NCBI GenBank assembly: GCA_038380435.1
Contig: JAWZYU010000013.1
Span: 7,278,401 to 7,342,400 of the forward strand
DNA from: Ryuthela nishihirai
Taxonomy: Eukaryota; Arthropoda; Arachnida; Araneae; Heptathelidae
DNA length: 64,000 nt
Direction of reading: 5' to 3'
The notes beneath the pieces were generated by a model. That model was not told the DNA's origin, did no database searches, and was given only the letters and a program-made list of their open reading frames with translations. Below, piece by piece: positions 1 through 10,345 of the stretch; position 1 is the stretch's first letter, and each line of letters begins with the position of its first letter. The translations under genes were made by a program, and so were the position numbers.

Positions 1-345
1 GCCCAAGATAGTGCGCAAGCATCTGGAATCAAAAGCATCTAGTTTCCTGTTATCTTGTTTACAAAGTTTCCAAGTTTCACTACCATAACTAAGCCTAGAA
101 AGAACCAAACTATTATAGTCTAATTTTAGTCTTTAGGTGTATACGCCTATTCCTCCACACTCTCCCTAGATTCTTAAAAGTCCCGGCAGCAATCCCTATT
201 CGTCTGTTAATCTCATGCCGCACATCACCATTATCTGTTACATAGCTCCCAAGATAATTAAACTGACACCTGCTCAAGACTGCAACCATTCAGATTAACT
301 GATCACAGCCTGCCTGACCAATTTTCATCACTTTCTCTGTTTACA
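1..345 (-). mobile_element. RTE-like LINE fragment (RT C-terminal part)
   Basis: Reads on the minus strand like the end of the RT domain and the following region of the LINE family seen complete at 2533-6441; it shares the stretches equivalent to 2535-2800. It is cut by the window edge on one side and runs into an A+T-rich repeat near 345. It carries frame breaks and is a dead fragment downstream of the host gene. Confidence 0.85.
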
Positions 346-483
346 ACTTACCATAATTCCGTTCACTAGTTATTTGGCAAAAAGTTCTAAATTTCGCTTT
401 CTTTTTTTAACTGAACACAGTTGAAAAAACGCCTAGTCACAGGGTACAATTCAACTTTTCAGGGCTGGCATGGTAAGGGTTAA
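346..483. repeat. End of a TTAA-flanked (piggyBac-like) A+T-rich repeat
   Basis: This stretch is related to 8770-8914 and 47450-47570. It ends at 483 in GGGTTAA preceded by a short C/G-rich motif. Read inward from the TTAA the end is TTAACCCTTACCATGCC, close to the ends at 2352, 8914, 14532 and 57152. No coding capacity is seen. Confidence 0.5.
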
Positions 484-499
484 TAGCAATTTACCATCA

Positions 500-870
500 G
501 CGCTACAAAACCTGGTGAAATACAACTCCTTGGGTGGAGAGCTCCGAGAGGATATTCTCCTCAAAAACCATGAGGCCCAACTCAAGGATCACAATCCTTG
601 TAGAATTCAGTAGGCAACATGGTGATGGCCACCACACCAATCACCATTACTTTAAGGAGTAGCGCTGAAATAAGAATTAGAATCTGTTGGTATTAATATA
701 CCCCCACACTACGATGAAACCTGGTGGACTTCAATGACTCCTTGAGTGGAGAATTGAAGCACCCCCTCAGAGATCATAACCTGTGAAAAATTCGTCAATT
801 TGTTGGCCATCATGGTGACAGCCATCCTACATATCACTGTTACCATAACTAGCTCTAAACGTTAGGACTC
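500..870. repeat. Diverged tandem duplication, unit about 195 bp
   Basis: Two neighbouring units (about 504-700 and 701-870) share the order aaacctggtg, actccttg.gtggaga, gatcacaa/gatcataa, a CATGGTGA block and a final atcac.(a)ttac motif, with many substitutions between. No protein is recognised. From 870 to about 1180 I see nothing identifiable. Confidence 0.5.
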
Positions 871-1181
871 CAACATGGCATCTCCCAATAGATGTAGTGC
901 AGTCTCTGAATTGCGGAGCATCAGGGTTTTGTCACAAATTACATTACCTATACTGAGAGAAACGGTTAGTGCTCAGGACAGACTTATTTAGAGAACAAAA
1001 CCTTTTTCAGTCTGACTTAAATTCCCAAACTTTATCAGCCATATTGAAAATGGATAACATAGGGTTAAAGTGCTTCTACAAAATGGTCAATTTAGAAAAT
1101 GGTGACCAACATGGCAGGATACATATACCAGCTTTTTGGAAAGTGTCTTCATTAAGTTATATTTATAAATATTATGCAAAC

Positions 1182-1187
1182 TTTATT
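1182..1187 (-). terminator. Candidate poly(A) signal of SART3
   Basis: AATAAA on the minus strand, about 240 bp past the SART3 stop codon at 1426-1428, in an A+T-rich 3' UTR-like stretch. It is the first clear canonical hexamer downstream of the stop. Cleavage would fall roughly at 1160-1175. Confidence 0.4.
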
Positions 1188-1425
1188 ATTTAACGATGTT
1201 TGCAAGATTATTCCTACAATAGAGCCTTAAAGATACGAACCACTCGAATTACAAACATCCATTTAGCTTGTAATTATGAATGGTCAAATAATACATTTTT
1301 AAAAGTTTAAATATTAAAACAACTTATTAAAATTACACATCATACATATAAGCTTTACTTGTCTCATGTACAATTCATGATAAGAGGAAAACTCACAAAA
1401 TCTGATATCTGATAAACAACACTTT

Positions 1426-1606
1426 TCATTTTTTTAATAACATACTACGAAAGTCATCATTGCTTAATTTTTTGTCTTCAGAACTGGGAACATTTTCCCC
1501 ATTTTGTACAGAGTCATGTCCATTGGATGATGACTGTTTCTCTACAACTTGTGTACGCTGTATAGCTCGTGGTAGCAGTGTCACCTGAGTACGGCCTCTT
1601 CCCCGT
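1426..1606 (-). CDS. SART3: SART3 last coding exon (C-terminal tail)
   Basis: The exon starts after a TTTCCAG acceptor (minus strand, AG at 1608-1607) and ends at a stop at 1428-1426. The first base completes a codon begun in the exon at 19563. It encodes PRGRGRTQVTLLPRAIQRTQ, matching the conserved SART3 segment before the tail (human has GRTQLSLLPRALQRP), then a low-complexity linker and the terminus LSNDDFRSMLLKK. That terminus is the Prp24/SART3 C-terminal motif that contacts the LSm2-8 ring. An in-frame ATG at 1644 lies in the intron and is not a real start. The match at both ends of the exon makes this call strong. Confidence 0.92.
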
Positions 1607-1799
1607 CTGGAAATGAAAGCAAATAAAGATTTATTAGTTTGCATTTTTACTTATATTTAAGACATTTTTACACTAATGTATTAAAAATTCATTTTTCTGC
1701 ATCAATAAATTATCATGGATATGTAATTTTTTGTAGTTATCAAATTAGATTTTTTTAAATAACCTATGAAGTTTGGAAATAATCAGATATAACAAATTC

Positions 1800-1885
1800 T
1801 ACTCTAAGGTATATTAAAATAGACAGGCTCCTGTCAGACCTCTGTGGCAAGCAGCTGCTTGAGGGGATATTTTTTTTTTCAATTT
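1800..1885 (+). repeat. Fragment of a second SINE-like repeat family
   Basis: Shares the segment ctcctgtcaRacctMtgtggcaagcag with the fuller copy at 17610-17775 and a weaker copy at 31680-31865. Only the 3' half is present here. Confidence 0.5.
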
Positions 1886-1954
1886 ATACTGAAATGTTTG
1901 ATGAGTGAGTTTTGTTTTCATTGTATACAACTCTGCATTTAGTAATATTGGGCT

Positions 1955-2355
1955 GCTAAGAATATGATAGATTATTTATTAATAGAAAATGGGCTAGTTC
2001 TGTTAGGAATACCAGGTCATACAGAGTAGCTGAAATTGGATCTGACCATTATCTTATTAAAAGAGTTTTGCAAATTAATCTTATGAAGTGTTGTGCTAAG
2101 GTTAAAATACCTTTAATTCTGAAAGACCCAGTTATAACTAAAGCTTACCCATGATAGGTTACTTAGTCATTATGACAGTCATGATTTGCTTATTGCCGAA
2201 GTTGAGAAAGAATGGGACTGTTTTAAACTGGTGTTTTTGGAAACTAACAGCACTCTTTTAGGAAAAAGGGAGCAGAGAAGGCAAAAATTATTTGAGTAAT
2301 CAGGCACTTGAGCTTATTTCAGAAAGGAAGAATAGCAATAATGTCCTTAACCCTT
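1955..2355 (+). mobile_element. RTE-like LINE fragment (between endonuclease and RT)
   Basis: Plus-strand DNA matching the linker between the endonuclease and RT domains of the LINE at 2533-6441 (equivalent to about 4350-4720 read in reverse). It has stop codons and a deletion. It stops abruptly at a TTAA (2352-2355), where a piggyBac-like terminus begins. Confidence 0.8.
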
Positions 2356-2522
2356 ACAATGTCCATGTCGTCTGTATACGTTCGGAAAATCTGAAAGGGA
2401 GGCCAAGAACATAGTATATGATTTTAGTACAACAAAAAATGCTGTTGTACAATTTTTTACATATAACTTATAAAATATATAATTCACGCTTCAAAAATAA
2501 TATTTTGTTTTTTAATGATGCG
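2352..2522. repeat. TTAA-flanked repeat terminus (piggyBac-like)
   Basis: TTAACCCTTACAATGTCCA starts exactly where LINE sequence stops, at a TTAA present in intact LINE copies. It resembles the inverted end at 8914 (TTAACCCTTCCAGTGTCCA in reverse). The two may be ends of one element spanning about 2356-8910, later invaded by the LINE at 2533 and the SINE at 7486; this pairing is inferred. Confidence 0.45.
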
Positions 2523-2532
2523 TATTTTATTA

Positions 2533-5469
2533 GTTTCACTACCATAACTAACCCTAGAAAGAACCAAATTATTATACAGTCTAATTTTAGTCTTTAGTTG
2601 TATACACCTATTTCTCCACACTCTCCATAGGTTCTTAAAAGTCCCGGCAGCAATCCCTATTTGTCTGTTAATCTCATGCCGCACATCATCACTATTACAT
2701 AGCACCCAAGATAATAAACTGTGACACCTGCTCAAGACTGCAACCATTCAGATTAACTGAATCACAACCTGCCTGACCAATTTTCATCACTTTAGTTTTC
2801 TCTCTCTTTATAACCAAACCTACTCTACTACCAGTCTCATCAACAGCTCGAATGAAAGAGTTCACCTCATCAACATCATTTGCCAAAAGGGCTAAATCAT
2901 CAGCATAATCTAAATCAGAAATTTTCGTATCTCCACCCAATTTAAGGCCAAAATCTTTCCCTTGCAGTGAATTTCGAATAACATAATGAATAACCAAGCT
3001 AAAGAGAAAAGGACACAAAATGCACCCTTGTCCAACACCAGAAGTAATGCTAAACCAATTGCTACAAGCCTTACCAACTCTCACACACGACTCAGTGTTA
3101 TTATAGAGAGCTTTCATTATGTTAACTAACTTGTCAGGTATACCATATGATCTCACAATCAACTACAAATTATGACGATCAACAGAGTCGAAAGCCTTTT
3201 TGAAATCAACAAAGCTAGCAACCAAAGGTTTCTGAAACTCTAAACATTTCTCAAGAATCTGCCTAAGTGAAAATATCTGATCCACACATCCCCTACCACT
3301 TCTGAATCCACATTGCTCTTCACGCAATTGACTGTCAACCAGATTCTCAATTCTATTAAGCACAATCATGGAAAGAACTTTACCTGGAACAGAGAGTAGG
3401 CTGATACCCCTATAGTTATCACAAGAACTGCGATCACCTTTTTTGAAAATAGGGATAATAGCTCTGGTAAAATCTTTAGGAACCATGCCTTTATCATAAA
3501 AGATATTCAGAATTTCAGTCATCCAAGTGGTAACGTTGGGTTGGGTTGTTTTACCTCTGAGCGGCACTTTTTTGCACACCATGGGCTAAATGGCCAGGTC
3601 ACATGGACCCCAAAGGCTCAGAGAAGGTTGGGGGAGGGAACCCACTGGAACAGCTGTTGGGAGACAGATGGTAGCCTCCCGTCAAGGCCATCCAGCGTGT
3701 TCTTTAACGTGCACAGGGTATGGTTCTCTCCACACCGTGGGCAGGGCGGGGAATTTTGCGGAGATAAATCTCAACACTGACCAAGCTGGGACTCGAACCT
3801 GGGAACTACAGATTACAAGCCTGGCGCGCTACCGACTGAGCCACCCCCGCCCCCCCAAGTGGTAACCGAAACATTCCCAGCTCTAAGCATTTGCGTAGTA
3901 ATTTCATCTACCCTTGGGGATTTATGAAGTTTAAGTTTAGAAATAGCCAAAATAACTTCAGATTGTGTTATAGGGCCAACGTTAAAGCCAACAATGCATC
4001 TATCATCATCACAAACAATGGGAGTAGAATTAACCACATTGTTTAGAACATCACTGAAATGCTCAGCCCACCTAGCCATGACAGAATCTTCACCTTCTAC
4101 AACCTTACCTTGTTTATCCTTCAATCCTTGTATACCTGTTCGTTTTCTACCACACAAAACATTAACTATCTGATACAGCTCTCTGCTGTTGTGCTGTCTA
4201 ACTGCTTCCTCAGCTTTGTCAGCCAGGCCATCAAGCCAAAGATTCTTATCAGTAGCTAACTGATCCTTTACACGTTTATTAAGTTCTTTGTAATGCTTTC
4301 TATTAGGACTAGTAGGGTACTGATTCAGGACATTCCTGCAGTTCCTTCTTTCTGAAATAAGCTCAAGTGCCTTATCACTTAAATAAATCTGTCTCGTCTG
4401 CTCCTTTTTCCGTAAAAGAGTACTGTTAGTTTCCAAAAAAGCCTGTTTAAAACGGCCCCATTCTTCCTCAACATCGGTAGTAAGCAAACCTTGACTGTCA
4501 TAACGACTAAGTAACCTATCATGGTAAGCTTTGGCTATAACTGGGTCTTTCAGAGCTTCGGTATTAAAAGTAAATATTTTCACCCTAGCACAGCACTTTT
4601 TAAGTTTAAGTGCAAGACACTTTTAACAAGGTAATGGTCAGATCCAATTTCAGCTCCCCTATATGACCTGCTATTCCTAACAGAACTAGCCCATTTGCTG
4701 TTAATTAATATATAATCAATCATATTCTTATGCAACCCATCGGGTGAAACCCATGTATACTTATGTATGTCGCGGTGTTTGTAATAAGTGTTAGTTATTC
4801 TGAATCCATTGAGATTACTTACCTGTAGGAGACGTTGCCCATTGCAGCTACCAATACCAAAAAGACCTATTACTCCTCCCCAAAGGTCAGAGTCAGTACC
4901 AATTTGGCATTGAAGTCACCAAGAACAAGGGTAATATCTTCTTTCTTGACAGAATTCAAAATATCATGAAGTTGTCCATAAAACCTAACCTTCTCGTCCT
5001 CATCGGCATCCTCAGTGGGGACATAACAGCAGTTAACATTCAAGTCTTTAACGCTTGTCTGAAATTTTGCTGTAAGAAACCTTTCATTAATGCACTCATA
5101 TCCTAGAAGAGCATCACTAGCGTCTCTGCTGAGAAGCAGACCCACACCTTGGTGATGCTTATTGTTGTCCCTCCCTGAAAAGATAAATTTAAGATTATTT
5201 TTAACAATCTGACCTTTATCTGTCCATCTGGTCTCTTGCACGCCGAGAATATCTAAATTATAATGGCAGAATTCTTGTATGAGGACATCAAGAGAAAAAG
5301 CTCTGTGCAGAGTCCTCACATTCCAACTACCTATGGAGAGAAAATTGTTAGTGGGATGTTTAAAGAAACTATGTTTATTGAGAGAGGGAATGCCGACAAT
5401 ATCAAACAGCCCCCTAATCACAGACATGGGACAAAGATCCGATCCCCCACCACTAAAGGCTGAAGCCAT
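2533..5469 (-). pseudogene. LINE ORF: APE endonuclease and reverse transcriptase (broken)
   Basis: The start codon at 5469 (MASAFSGGG) matches other copies (43921, 38506). The APE-type endonuclease follows with SWNVRTL, the QETRW motif and LGDFNAK (about 5340-4900). A linker follows (4583-3870), then RT with AFDSVDRHNL, GVGQGCIL and LDYADDLALLA (3240-2860). The catalytic YADD is intact, but the frame is broken near 4870-4600 and by the SINE at 3535-3854. The usual GVRQGC is GVGQGC here. In a live element this protein would nick DNA and copy its RNA at the target; this copy is dead. Confidence 0.85.
3535..3854 (-). mobile_element. tRNA-derived SINE, internally deleted copy
   Basis: The head is on the right end (minus strand). 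It reads GGTGGCTCAGTCGGTAGCG (A box) and GGTTCGAGTCCCAGC (B box), with an anticodon loop of the Thr type. The tail at the left is GGTAAAACAACCCAACC-like. A CCAAGTGGTAAC target duplication flanks it (3523-3534, 3855-3866). The central block found in other copies, with the CGTTAAG and GGTCCCGTGTG motifs, is deleted at about 3732. It sits inside the LINE ORF and is therefore younger than it. Confidence 0.92.
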
Positions 5470-6017
5470 CTACACTGGAAGACTTCCTCCAATGTAGAAT
5501 TTCACAATGCCAATAGAAGCAAAGAGTTCAGGTGCCTGCGATGACCTCTGCTCAGGATTATCCACCAGCTGATAAACATATCCCGTGAATCTATTCACTT
5601 GGGGCTGTCAACCCACAAACAAACAGAAAACATAGTGGAAGATTTTCCCTCCACAGAAGCCCACCAGTGCAGCAAAATCAGGATCCATAATCAAGCTCAG
5701 AGCCATATATCTGTCCACTCCAGAGGGTTTATACGGTCAGCACCAGGGCCCTGTGTGTTTGACCACTCCTCAGCAGGGTAGAAAAAAAAGAAAAGTAGCC
5801 ATAGTTGTCCAGATCAGTAGGCCACACTAATCTGGCAGCCCTCCCCTTCCGTTCACTTCCACAAGAGAGTATCTCTTTTGAAAGGTACTAACGGACTGCA
5901 CCACGAGAAGGTGGGGTCGGACATTAGGTGCTAGGCCTGACCGGTTCTATGCATCATCACAGGGGATTGGTGCATAGCTCTCCTTCCAGTGACTACCTAG
6001 CTATCATTTACAGACCA

Positions 6018-6441
6018 ACTTGGACACTTTGTAAACAAGATAGCAGAAAACTAGATGCTTTTGATTCCAGATGCTTACGCAGTATCTTGGGCATTAGGTG
6101 GTTCAACTTTGTAACTAATGATGAGGTTAGGCAAAGGAGTTTGCAACCTCCTTTAAGCAGCATATTGTGCAGAGAGAGACTCCGCTGGTTTGGCCATGTT
6201 GCCCGTATAGATAATTATAGATTGGCGAATAGGGTTATGAACAGTGTGCCTAAAGCCCTCAGAAAGAAGGGGAGACCTAGGATGCAGTGGGGAGACAATG
6301 TCAAACAGGACCTTGTTAGAATTGGTGTGCAGTGGCCAGATTCAGTAGATGTAGCTCAGGATAGACTTGCTTGGAGAACTAAATTGCATGTTCTGGTTGG
6401 ACCTCCCTCCGTAGTCCATGGTTGCTTGAGGATGACGATGA
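6018..6441 (+). pseudogene. LINE ORF C-terminal segment, sense part of twin-primed insertion
   Basis: Encodes the C-terminal part of the LINE protein after RT, including LRWFGHVARIDNYRLANRV and GRPRMQWGDNVKQDL, which is typical of RTE-type proteins. This part is open to the stop at about 6452. It continues the ORF that is inverted at 2533-5469. Confidence 0.85.
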
Positions 6442-7009
6442 TATTTTATTAAACTACATAATAAATAATTTTATAAAGCCATCTGATTGCCATTTCTTAG
6501 AAGCACTAAATGGTATTGCTGATTTGCTCGTTAAAGTTCCTTATTTGCTGAAGCAACCTTCTGATTTAAGCTCACAAGTTTGATTTGAACTATTATCAAC
6601 AAATTTTTCCTTAAATTTTCTAAATTCTCCTAAAAACAAAAAAAAACTGCTATTTTTTAAAACGATAGAGTTTGGAAGTAATTACAAAATTCCGTTTCAC
6701 ACTCTTTTCTGTCAGAAACCTATTTCAGTATCCCCAAGTTATTTTTATCATTTTTCCCAGCATCCTTAAAATCGAAACTAAAAGTAAACACATTCTACTT
6801 AGAAATTCTGGTTGCAGCTGTATTTAGTTATGCTTCACCGAGTCAAACAAGTCACAGATGACTGACACAGGCTATCTCCGTGTACTATAAGTTTTTTTTT
6901 ACAGTATTGGTGCAACATATTGGATACCCTTTGTAAATTTGGTATTTTTTTTTACATTTAAACCTTAGCTTTCTTTTCAGTAGATTTATTTTCGGAAATT
7001 AGCGATCTT

Positions 7010-7430
7010 TTGGCCGATTGATAAGTATTGATTTTTTCATAGTTATGTTATATTGTATGGCCGGCCTACAACTTGTTGCTGTGGATATTTTGACATCGCA
7101 TTAGGCTATATATTAATTTTTATTTTATTATTTATTACTTTTCCAGTAAAACTTTGATATAGTATCATTTTCTGAAAATAAGCGAGGTCTTGGATACAAA
7201 AGCAAATTCGTTTCTGTATATTTACTTCCATTAGTTAGCCATCTTCAATCAGCTGATTTATCGTTCCGAGTTATGCTAGATCGGAGGCCGGCTTAAAGTT
7301 ATTACGGATATTTTATTTAACATCCCATTAGGTCATATGTAATTTTTCTTTTATTTCTTGTTGTTTTTAATAAAAAAAAAAACTTTGAGCTTTACCGTTC
7401 TCTGAAATTGAATGTCTTGAATATGGAAGC
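7010..7430. repeat. Diverged tandem duplication inside A+T-rich repeat
   Basis: Two units of about 220-240 bp share GGCCGGC, then ggatatttt.a..acatc.cattagg..atat..taattttt and later the actttga...ttctgaaa.t block (about 7060-7195 and 7285-7425). No coding sense. Confidence 0.45.
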
Positions 7431-7485
7431 CAAATAGTCTTCCTTGCTACGGAAAACGGCCTTGACAGAACTGCAGTATAGGGTC

Positions 7486-7879
7486 GGGTTGGGTTGTTTT
7501 ACCTCTGAGCGGCACTTTTTTGCACACCATGGGCTAAATGGCCAGGTCACATGGACCCCGAAGGCTCAGAGAAGGTTGGGGAGGGGACCCACTGGAACAG
7601 CTGTTGGGAGACTGGGAGACAGATGGTAGCCTCCCGTCAAGGCCATCCAGTGTATTCTTTAACGTGCACAGGGTATGGTTCTCCCGCACACGGGACCACG
7701 GCTTAACGTCCCATCCGACGGACGGCCGTCTTTCCAAGCCCATCGGTATCCCCTACTGACCGTGCGCAGGGCGGGGAATTTTGCGGAGATAAATCTCAAC
7801 GCTGACCCAGCTGGGACTTGAACCTGGGAACTACAGATTACGAGCCTGGCGCGCTACCGACTGAGCCACCACCGCCCCT
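7486..7879 (-). mobile_element. tRNA-derived SINE, full-length copy
   Basis: Same family as 3535-3854 but with the central block. Read on the minus strand it has the tRNA-like head, then GGGACGTTAAGCCGTGGTCC, a CGTGTGCGGG motif and GTGCACGTTAAAGAA, then the GGTAAAACAACC-type tail. The central block resembles the Nin-type conserved SINE domain of invertebrates (from memory, not searched). Target duplication CAGTATAGGGTC lies at 7474-7485 and 7880-7891. Confidence 0.92.
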
Positions 7880-8919
7880 CAGTATAGGGTCCTCAGCTGC
7901 CATCTTGTTATATTTCGCCGCGGTGAAAAATAAGTTCGAATGGTAAAAGTAGTCCGTTCCCGCATCTACTTTTAGATGCGGATTGAGGATATATATATTC
8001 CAATTCAACACCCAAAGAAAAAAATTCATAATGTTTAGTAAAAAAAAGCAGCCAAGGAAGTTTTTTTTTTCTATTTCATAACCATTTCAGAAAATCCCAT
8101 GAATGTGAGAAGGTCGTCACGTTATATAACACTAGCTGTGTTTAAAATATACGATACTTAAAAGAATCATTAAAAGAAATTAAAAACATAATTTCCTTTC
8201 GATAAATATATGATTTAACTATTTTTATTCAGCAGGTTTCCCAAAATGAAGCCTTAATTGTATAGTGTGATCTTTTTTTTCATCATCACATTGAAAAAGG
8301 CTTATTAAAATCAATATGCTAACAAATTTGTTTATATTATTTTCATAAAATTCGTAATTAAATTCTGTTTAATTTGGTATATAACTGACCTATTTCCGTT
8401 GATTGGTTATTTTTTTTTAAAAAAATTCTACAGTTGACTTGTTTATTTCACTGAGCACAGTTGGCTAAATGCCTGGAGTTTTCTCAAAGTATGGTACCGA
8501 GAAAAAAATTACAAAACGATAAAAATATTTACTTAAAACCGAAAAAGTAACTTTTCTGTTATTCAGAAATATATCGTCATTCTATTCATATGCATTGTAA
8601 TCATTTCTGTGTATTAGTTTTTTTTTAAATAAATTTTTATTTGTGTTGCCAGATGCATTTTTTACTACATAATTTAAAAAAGTCCTATTAAAATAAAACA
8701 TCGTCTTTTTTGTTATATACTTCATTTTCAGAAAATCCAGAATGAAATGCTGATTAATTTGGTATACAACATGCCATAATTCCTTTCATTAGATATTTGG
8801 CAAAAAAGTTCTAAAGTAAAAGCTTTTTTTGGCTGAGCAAAGTGAGAAAATAGCTTATATATATGGCCCATGGATGGAAACCTGTTTTTCAGCCTGGACA
8901 CTGGAAGGGTTAAGCGGAA

Positions 8920-9388
8920 TTTCTGTACCCCATTTGATGCATCTGTAATTATATTCAGAAATGAAAAGAGCAGAATTTGATGTAAAAGCAGTGTGAAAGC
9001 AGTGAGAGAGCAGAATTTGATGTAATTGATTTTTTTTTAAACCTTTTTAGAAGTTAAGCAGGTCATGAGTAATATTAGCCAGGTTTTTGTACAGGTTATT
9101 GTATGCAACTTTTGAAGTTTGTATCAGAATGTGATACTAGTTAGTCCGATAATGCCAGTATGCAGTAAAATATGTTACACATTTTTAGGTGGAAAGGGAG
9201 GAAGTACCTTTGGTTGTGATGGAAAATTGTGTTGAAGTGAGAGTAGCTAGTCTTTTCAAAATTTGTGTAAGCAATACTTTTACTTTATGTTCAGCGATGT
9301 GTAAATGACGTGAGAAGTGTCCTATTATTCTAAATTTGCTCGTCAAAATCTGTTAGGTTAAATTTTGACTCCCTTTGGGAAGGGGAAT
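8920..9388. other. Unassigned stretch upstream of the 9389 LTR
   Basis: No gene is recognised. A purine-rich run, GGGAAGGGGAA (9377-9387), sits directly before the LTR start at 9389 and could be a polypurine tract. In that case this region would be remains of the 3' internal part of an LTR element. Inferred only. Confidence 0.3.
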
Positions 9389-9672
9389 TGTGGTGGTCCA
9401 CCAATTAACTTTTACTTTTCCTTAACCAATTTTACTTTATTTACGTTATATTTACCAGTTCGGGGATTATTATTTTACTTTTGGACATCATAATTCTCAT
9501 TTCGGAGCAGTAGGAGTTGCGCATGTGCAACTTCGACTTTTGATTGTCAGCAACTAATGCATGTGTGTTGGACATTACCCCTCTTGTGTCATAGCTAGTG
9601 CGATTGTCAGATTATTCAAATGTTTTCCTGGTGTGGTGCAACAGACACGTGCCGGATTTGTATGCAGAATAC

Positions 9673-10315
9673 TGTTACGACAGAAGGAATCTGGCAACCG
9701 AAAGCAAAAAGTTTCAGCCAACGAATAAGAACGTTGGGAGAATTTGGAGAAGAAGAGTGGAGCGTTAACGGACGTTGTATTGTAACGGTCGTTGTGTGTT
9801 GTAACGGTCGAAGAGTTCGAAAATGGACGGTGAGCTGTTCTGAGACAGTGCGCGTAAGTATCAAGAAGTAACTTGATGTGTTGTGTATACGCGGAAGGAT
9901 AAAAGTGGGATCTTTTATCGTTAAGTATCAAGAAGTAACTTGATGTGTTGTGTATACGCGGAAGTATAAAAGTGGGAACTTTTATGGCTAACTTCGAATG
10001 TCTACACGGACTGTCTTTTTGTTCGGCTAGTGTGTGAAAAGTTATTAGCACAGGACGAGAATTGGTTTACGAGTGAAGATCGTCGGGTGACCTGGTAAAT
10101 CAAGTAAAAGGTAGTATTTAGTAAAATACACAGAGCTGATGTTGTGTGCTCTACGTGAAGATTGATGACTTGTGCATGTTAATAGTTGATTTGTTAATAA
10201 GATACTTCATCCATATTTCCTTTGTAACAATTTACCTTGTATTGAATTTGGTTTTGAAATATAGCTTTTAATACTCACGCTCAGTGGCTATCCATTTTTT
10301 TTGTAATCCGCAACA
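9673..10315 (+). repeat. 5' LTR (with 67-bp tandem duplication)
   Basis: Begins TGTTACGACAG and ends TAATCCGCAACA. Identical by eye to the 3' LTR except for one base (G versus A in GGTGACCTGRTAAATC) and an extra tandem copy of a 67-bp unit starting at about 9858, the copies differing slightly. The duplicated unit contains TATACGCGGAA and a TATAAAAG/GATAAAAG box, so it may duplicate promoter sequence. Confidence 0.92.
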
Positions 10316-10317
10316 TT

Positions 10318-10335
10318 TGGTGTCAGAAGTGGGAT
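10318..10335 (+). other. Primer binding site, tRNA-Leu type
   Basis: TGGTGTCAGAAGTGGGAT lies 2 bases after the 5' LTR. It is complementary to the 3' end of tRNA-Leu (CAG type, ending CTTCTGACA-CCA). This position and complementarity are what minus-strand priming in Ty3/gypsy-like elements uses. Confidence 0.8.
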
Positions 10336-10345
10336 AATTAATTGA

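Larger units (their letters stand above)
2533..6441. mobile_element. Full-length RTE-like LINE with 5' inversion (twin priming)
   Basis: The minus-strand part (about 6010 down to 2533) runs from the LINE 5' UTR through endonuclease and RT. The plus-strand part (about 6018-6441) carries the rest of the ORF and a GATGACGATGA tail. The two parts meet within a few bases of the same point in the element (compare 50-80 on the minus strand, uninterrupted). The insertion is flanked by TATTTTATTA at 2523-2532 and 6442-6451. This is the structure expected from twin priming. Stops, frameshifts and a SINE at 3535 disable the ORF. Short-repeat tail, single ORF with APE then RT and no RNase H suggest the RTE group; clade assignment is inferred. 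Confidence 0.88.
6640..8914. repeat. A+T-rich dispersed repeat ending at TTAA
   Basis: No protein is recognised. 8110-8470 matches 18290-18545, and 8760-8914 matches 346-483 and 47450-47570 plus 47958-47990, so this is a dispersed family. The right end is GGAAGGGTTAA at 8904-8914. A SINE (7486-7879) interrupts it. The left boundary is uncertain. Confidence 0.5.

Noticed and set aside
1426..1644. A free-standing 72-codon protein starting at 1644
   Set aside because: The first 13 codons are intron; an AG acceptor and SART3 homology place the exon start at 1606.
3541..3865. Plus-strand open frames in each SINE copy (also at 7444, 34000, 61920)
   Set aside because: They are the reverse complement of a tRNA-derived SINE and are open by chance.
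9575..10051. Minus-strand open frame of 158 codons over the LTRs
   Set aside because: It recurs with the LTR at 13250 and reads antisense to it, with no protein similarity.
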